Shown: piece after piece, positions 60,999 through 64,000 of the stretch
How the letters are laid out: each line of letters starts with the position of its first letter
How positions within the stretch are numbered: the stretch's first letter is position 1
Origin: Palsa-504 sp963790065
Lineage (GTDB): Bacteria > Actinomycetota > Actinomycetes > Streptosporangiales > Streptosporangiaceae
DNA: 64,000 nt
Direction: 5' to 3'
NCBI GenBank assembly: GCA_963790065.1
Contig: CAWBNK010000005.1
Span: forward strand, 372,001-436,000
Program-made: the position numbers and the translations under genes
Notes under the pieces: generated by a model
Told to the model about the DNA's origin: nothing
Database searches by the model: none
What the model saw: only the letters and a program-made list of their open reading frames with translations

Positions 60999-62462
60999 TC
61001 ACTCGATCTCGGTGGCGGCTTCGGCCTTGCCCTCCTTCACGGCGGCCTGCAGCGCGGCGTAATCAAGTTCGTTCTGGTCGGCGTAGGTTTCGGCGAAGTC
61101 GGCGATGGCCTGGTCGAACTTGTCCGACCCGCCGAGGTAGGCGGCCAGGGCGATGCGGTCCCCGGAACGGGCGTGCGCCCGGGCCAGGGTCCACCCGCAC
61201 AGCCCGGCGTAAATCGCCATGCCCTCCGGGAGCATCACCTCGATCGGCACCGAGAACTTCCAGTCCTTCAGCTGGCGGACGTAGAAGTCGCGGGCCACCC
61301 CGTCGTCGGGGTTGGTGATGCGGGACCAGCCCAGGAAGATATCGCTTTGGGCCTGCTGCAGGTGCTGCCCGGCGACGACACGCTCACCCTGGTTGGTGTA
61401 CCGGCTGCGCCCGGCGTACTCCGCAAGGACGGACGTCTGGGCTTCCTTGGCCTGCAGGAAGAGCGGCTCGGTCCCGTCGCCGGCTTCCATCAGCACGACC
61501 CAGGCCCGGGTGCCGACGCTGCCGACCCCGACGACCTTGCGGGCCACCTGCACCATGGTGAACTGCTCAAGCAGGTGCCGCCGATCGGACTGCAGGGTGC
61601 GCCGGTACTTGCCCAGCACGGCGCCGATCTGCTTGTAGATCGCGTCGGCCTGCACGCTGGGGAAGACCTCCTCGACCGGGACGATCAACGGCGGGTCACT
61701 GATGATCCGCCGCTGCCCGTCGACCACGGTGGTCAGCTTGTCCAGCGCTTTCGTGCTGTCGGCGGTGTGCGCCTTGGCCAGCAGCTGCTCGGCGAGCTTG
61801 AACCTTTTCGCCTTGACCTGGGACCTGAATTCGGCGATGGCCGGCTCGATGTCCAGGTGCGTGTACCAGACGTCCAGGAAGGCCTGCTCCGCGAACTCGC
61901 GCATCGCGGTACGGTAGCGTTCGGCCGCCGCCAGGGCGATCTTGCGCCGGGCCTTAGCGGGAAACCCGCTGGCCCGCCCGGCCACCGCCAGGCTCGCGGC
62001 TAGCCGCTTGATGTCCCACTCGAACGGGCCGGGCAGGGTCTCGTCGAAGTCGTTGACGTCGAAGACCAGCCGCCGCTCCGGCGAGGCGAACGCGCCGAAA
62101 TTCGACAAGTGAGCGTCCCCGCACAACTGCACCCGCAGCCCCGAGGCGGGCGTGCCGGCCAGGTCCGCGGCCATCGGCAGGGCCGCGCCCCGGTAGAACG
62201 TGAACGGGGACACCAGCATCCGCCCGTGCCGGACCGGCACCAGCTCCGGCACCCGCGACGCCGCCTGGCCCAGCAGCAACCCGACCGGATCCCGCCCCCG
62301 GCCCGGCGAGAACTCGGCATGCGAGCCCAGCGGGGCCACCGCCCTGGCATCCTTCCCCAATGCCGCCCGGTCCGCGCGGCTCAGACGCTCCGCCGTCCCA
62401 ATCCGTGCAGGCCCCTGCGTACTTGATTTCCTGGCCGCTACGCCCTTAGCCGTCGCCATCAT
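60999..62462 (-). CDS. DUF2252 family protein
   Basis: A 487-aa cytoplasmic protein of the DUF2252 family, an aminoglycoside-phosphotransferase/kinase-like fold of unknown function. RMLVSPFTFYRGAALPMAAD, LRVQLCGDAHLSNFGAFASP and RRLVFDVNDFDETLPGPFEW contain the HLxNFG and DxNDFDE segments equivalent to kinase catalytic and metal loops. GSVGTRAWVVLMEAGDGTEP is also typical. The start at 62462 (ATG ATG) follows GGAGGGAG. It lies alone between ~98-bp inverted repeats, so it may move or invert as cargo. Confidence 0.9.
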   Translation of the reverse strand: MMATAKGVAARKSSTQGPARIGTAERLSRADRAALGKDARAVAPLGSHAEFSPGRGRDPVGLLLGQAASRVPELVPVRHGRMLVSPFTFYRGAALPMAADLAGTPASGLRVQLCGDAHLSNFGAFASPERRLVFDVNDFDETLPGPFEWDIKRLAASLAVAGRASGFPAKARRKIALAAAERYRTAMREFAEQAFLDVWYTHLDIEPAIAEFRSQVKAKRFKLAEQLLAKAHTADSTKALDKLTTVVDGQRRIISDPPLIVPVEEVFPSVQADAIYKQIGAVLGKYRRTLQSDRRHLLEQFTMVQVARKVVGVGSVGTRAWVVLMEAGDGTEPLFLQAKEAQTSVLAEYAGRSRYTNQGERVVAGQHLQQAQSDIFLGWSRITNPDDGVARDFYVRQLKDWKFSVPIEVMLPEGMAIYAGLCGWTLARAHARSGDRIALAAYLGGSDKFDQAIADFAETYADQNELDYAALQAAVKEGKAEAATEIE

Positions 62463-62633
62463 GGCCACTCCCTCCCGGGCCGCAGCGGCGTAATACTGCT
62501 GGGCCGGTGTAACGCACCACGGACGTTCCCTGGCGCTGCTACCAGGCAAGCAGCACCACGCCGGGATGGCATCCCCCTACACGGGTGATCCGGCGGTCGC
62601 CGCCGGCGGTCGCCGCGTTGTCCGCCCCGAGCC

Positions 62634-62730
62634 TCAGTTTCCAATGATCATGGTTACATGATCGCGTTTCTGCTGGTCAGATGGCATATCGAGGTCGGTT
62701 TGAGAGTATGACCTAACTGGCCGGACCCGG
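62634..62730 (-). repeat. ~98-bp inverted repeat, right copy
   Basis: Reverse complement of 60557-60655 with about six differences. The two copies enclose a ~2-kb segment holding a LuxR stump and the DUF2252 gene. Sequence outside the copies is different on the two sides. Confidence 0.75.
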
Positions 62731-62805
62731 TCTTCCGTATCCGCGCAGATCACGGCCTCGCACAGCGCCGGACCCAATTCGACGGCACAGCCTACCTTCT
62801 GCAAC

Positions 62806-62838
62806 TTAGCCATCTCATCCCCAGGATGAGATGGCTAA
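62806..62838. repeat. 15-bp perfect hairpin at the edge of the 1.15-kb duplication
   Basis: TTAGCCATCTCATCC (62806-62820), loop CCA, then GGATGAGATGGCTAA (62824-62838). The right arm overlaps the first bases of the duplicated segment (62835). It resembles the TAGCC-starting hairpin at 52903-52946, which lies 150 bp before the other copy. Confidence 0.65.
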
Positions 62839-63988
62839 CTCGCGGTTCCGATTGTCCTGGCCCACGTGCCGTCATGCCAGGGGCTTCCGCTGGCGGCTGG
62901 TCGTCTCGGCCGCGATCGTGATGGCCGTGACATGGCGGGCCTATGCGATGCGTGCGTACCGCCGGCGAACCGATCTCCCGCACCAGATGGTGATCCTCCC
63001 CGCGGCCGGCTCGGTGTCCGCTGGGACGTGGCTGTCCTGTTGCCCGGCGAGCGCTGAAGTACCGCGCCGCTCCGGCGAGTGCCCGGTCGCGGTGCCCATG
63101 TCGAAGGCGGGCAGGCCGGGTTTGCGCCGCCTAGAGCGCGGCTGCTCCTGCTTCGCCTGCCAGGGCAGGCGGCCGGTCTTGGATCGTCCAGCGGGTCAGG
63201 GCGAGTCGCTGCCTGCGTCCCGCTCAGGTGCTCCGGCCGCTCGCGGTGATGACGATGCGGTGGCGGCGGTGAGGAGCTCTTCGATCCGGGCGAGCCGCCG
63301 GTCGAGTTCAGCCAGCGTCACCTCGGGGGCCGGCTCGGCCTGCGGGCCGGGCTGGGCTTGGCGCGGCCCCTGTGTGACGAAGCTCGACGCGACCTGCGCG
63401 GTGACCACGGCCAGGGTGAGCAGGCCGATGCCCATCACGAAGCACGCCGTGACCCGCCCGGGTGCGGTGACCGGGGTGTAGTCGCCATAGCCGACGGTGG
63501 TGACCGTCACCACCGACCACCACAGCGACTCGCCCAGCGTGTGGATGCTGGAGTGGGGCGCGTGCCGCTCGAACAGGTACACGATGACCGCGCCGTTGAG
63601 GACCAGCACCGCTGCGGCCACCATGAAGCGACCGAGGTGCCCGCGGCGGAACACCGACCGGACCAACCGGAAACTGAAGATCACGCGTACCGGCGGAAGG
63701 GCCACGCAGGCGAGCATGACCGGGTGGGTGAGCGCATAGCGGACAGGGCGCCTGGCCAGCACGCCGCGGATGGCCAGGTCGATCCCGTAGACGACGGAGA
63801 GGGCTACCCGGATGGTCAACGCGATGCCCTCGAGGTTATGGCCGAAGTCCCAGACAGGGACGACCACGATCCACAGCGTGAGCAGCGCGAGCAGGTCGAG
63901 GGCCCTGTCGGTCCTCGCTTCGTAGGCGGCCAGGCGGCCGCCCGGGCCGTCCAGAGCAAAGTCATCATCGGCGCCGTGGCCTGGCCGC
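62835..63988. repeat. 1,154-bp direct repeat, copy 2
   Basis: Matches 53096-54249 at a constant offset with one visible substitution. Its left edge meets the hairpin at 62806-62838. Its right edge at 63989 continues into sequence that keeps the channel frame open to the window end, so this copy is likely the original locus. Confidence 0.9.
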
Positions 63989-64000
63989 TGGGCATTTTCG
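63196..64000 (-). CDS. voltage-gated-type potassium channel, 5' end beyond the window
   Basis: Same protein as the frame at 53457, identical over the shared 223 residues (pore TVTTVGYGDYTPVT; C-terminal helix TLAELDRRLARIEELLTA). Here the frame stays open upstream past GTG 63867 through LDLLALLTLWIVVVPVW, RLAAYEARTDRA and GHGADDDFALDGPG to base 64000. It therefore has a complete first membrane helix and a start outside the window. It should form a tetrameric inner-membrane K+ channel. A hairpin at 63155-63170 follows its stop. Confidence 0.82.
   Translation of the reverse strand, partial: ENAQRPGHGADDDFALDGPGGRLAAYEARTDRALDLLALLTLWIVVVPVWDFGHNLEGIALTIRVALSVVYGIDLAIRGVLARRPVRYALTHPVMLACVALPPVRVIFSFRLVRSVFRRGHLGRFMVAAAVLVLNGAVIVYLFERHAPHSSIHTLGESLWWSVVTVTTVGYGDYTPVTAPGRVTACFVMGIGLLTLAVVTAQVASSFVTQGPRQAQPGPQAEPAPEVTLAELDRRLARIEELLTAATASSSPRAAGAPERDAGSDSP

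Noticed and set aside
1..64000. CRISPR arrays and rRNA operons
   Set aside because: No regularly spaced direct repeats of 25-40 bp with unique spacers and no conserved rRNA segments were seen; the 14-bp decamer array at 13053 is regulatory.

Overview
The window is very GC-rich, actinomycete-type DNA. Support for this comes from the GC-biased third codon positions, frequent GTG starts, GntR, TetR and MarR regulators beside nearly every enzyme group, a TatA/TatC pair, and relics of an ergothioneine-type glutamate-cysteine ligase and of serine-recombinase and IS1380-type elements. A filamentous soil actinomycete is the best guess; the genus cannot be read from the sequence. All product names come from motif and family recognition by eye, with no database search.

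Layout. 1-8.9 kb: DEAD-box RNA helicase, a frameshifted VOC protein, a TauD-type dioxygenase, a divergent SDR/TetR pair with two operators, an isoprenylcysteine-methyltransferase-like membrane enzyme, and several gene stumps. 8.9-18.8 kb: a catabolic block. A gamma-glutamyl-GABA-hydrolase-like amidotransferase and an APC permease face a FadR-type GntR. Next to them a UTRA-domain GntR faces a tight operon of APC permease, FGGY kinase, GlpA-like oxidase with a [2Fe-2S] tail, and GlpB-like oxidoreductase. Four operator decamers on an exact 14-bp period lie in the divergent gap. 18.8-23.7 kb: MarR, then yceI, a Tat-exported metallo-beta-lactamase-fold protein, nitroreductase, tatA, tatC and a truncated tatA stump, reading as one operon. 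23.9-27 kb: a tRNA-Gly 3' half (old attachment site), a hydrolase, and broken ion-channel and CorA genes. 27-39 kb: homocysteine methyltransferase, a cyclase/ATPase/TPR regulator split by a frame change, an HUH-like fragment, AIM24-like protein, TetR/DsrE pair, GNAT, dual-specificity phosphatase and a RidA-like protein.

39.2-43 kb holds a four-gene transposon (zinc-ribbon protein, DD35E transposase, small unknown protein, AAA ATPase) with repeated motifs at both ends. An FHA protein lies just outside it with its own promoter. 43.8-52.5 kb: DUF4232 secreted protein, recombinase stump, quinone reductase/TetR pair, SMP-30 protein, DHFR-like reductase, ankyrin protein, IS1380 fragment and a membrane protein.

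52.6-64 kb is strongly rearranged. A 1,154-bp segment with an ion-channel gene is present twice (53096-54249 and 62835-63988). The first copy is fused to the tail of an NmrA-like gene. A DUF2252 gene sits between ~98-bp inverted repeats, and perfect hairpins mark other junctions. Between these lie a sigma/anti-sigma pair, a peroxiredoxin whose reading frame runs on antisense over them, a SigX5-like ECF factor, an MFS transporter, and stumps of lactonase, EgtA, M20 peptidase and LuxR genes.

The window mixes intact regulator/enzyme modules with many truncated genes, as expected of an accessory region repeatedly hit by insertions and deletions.
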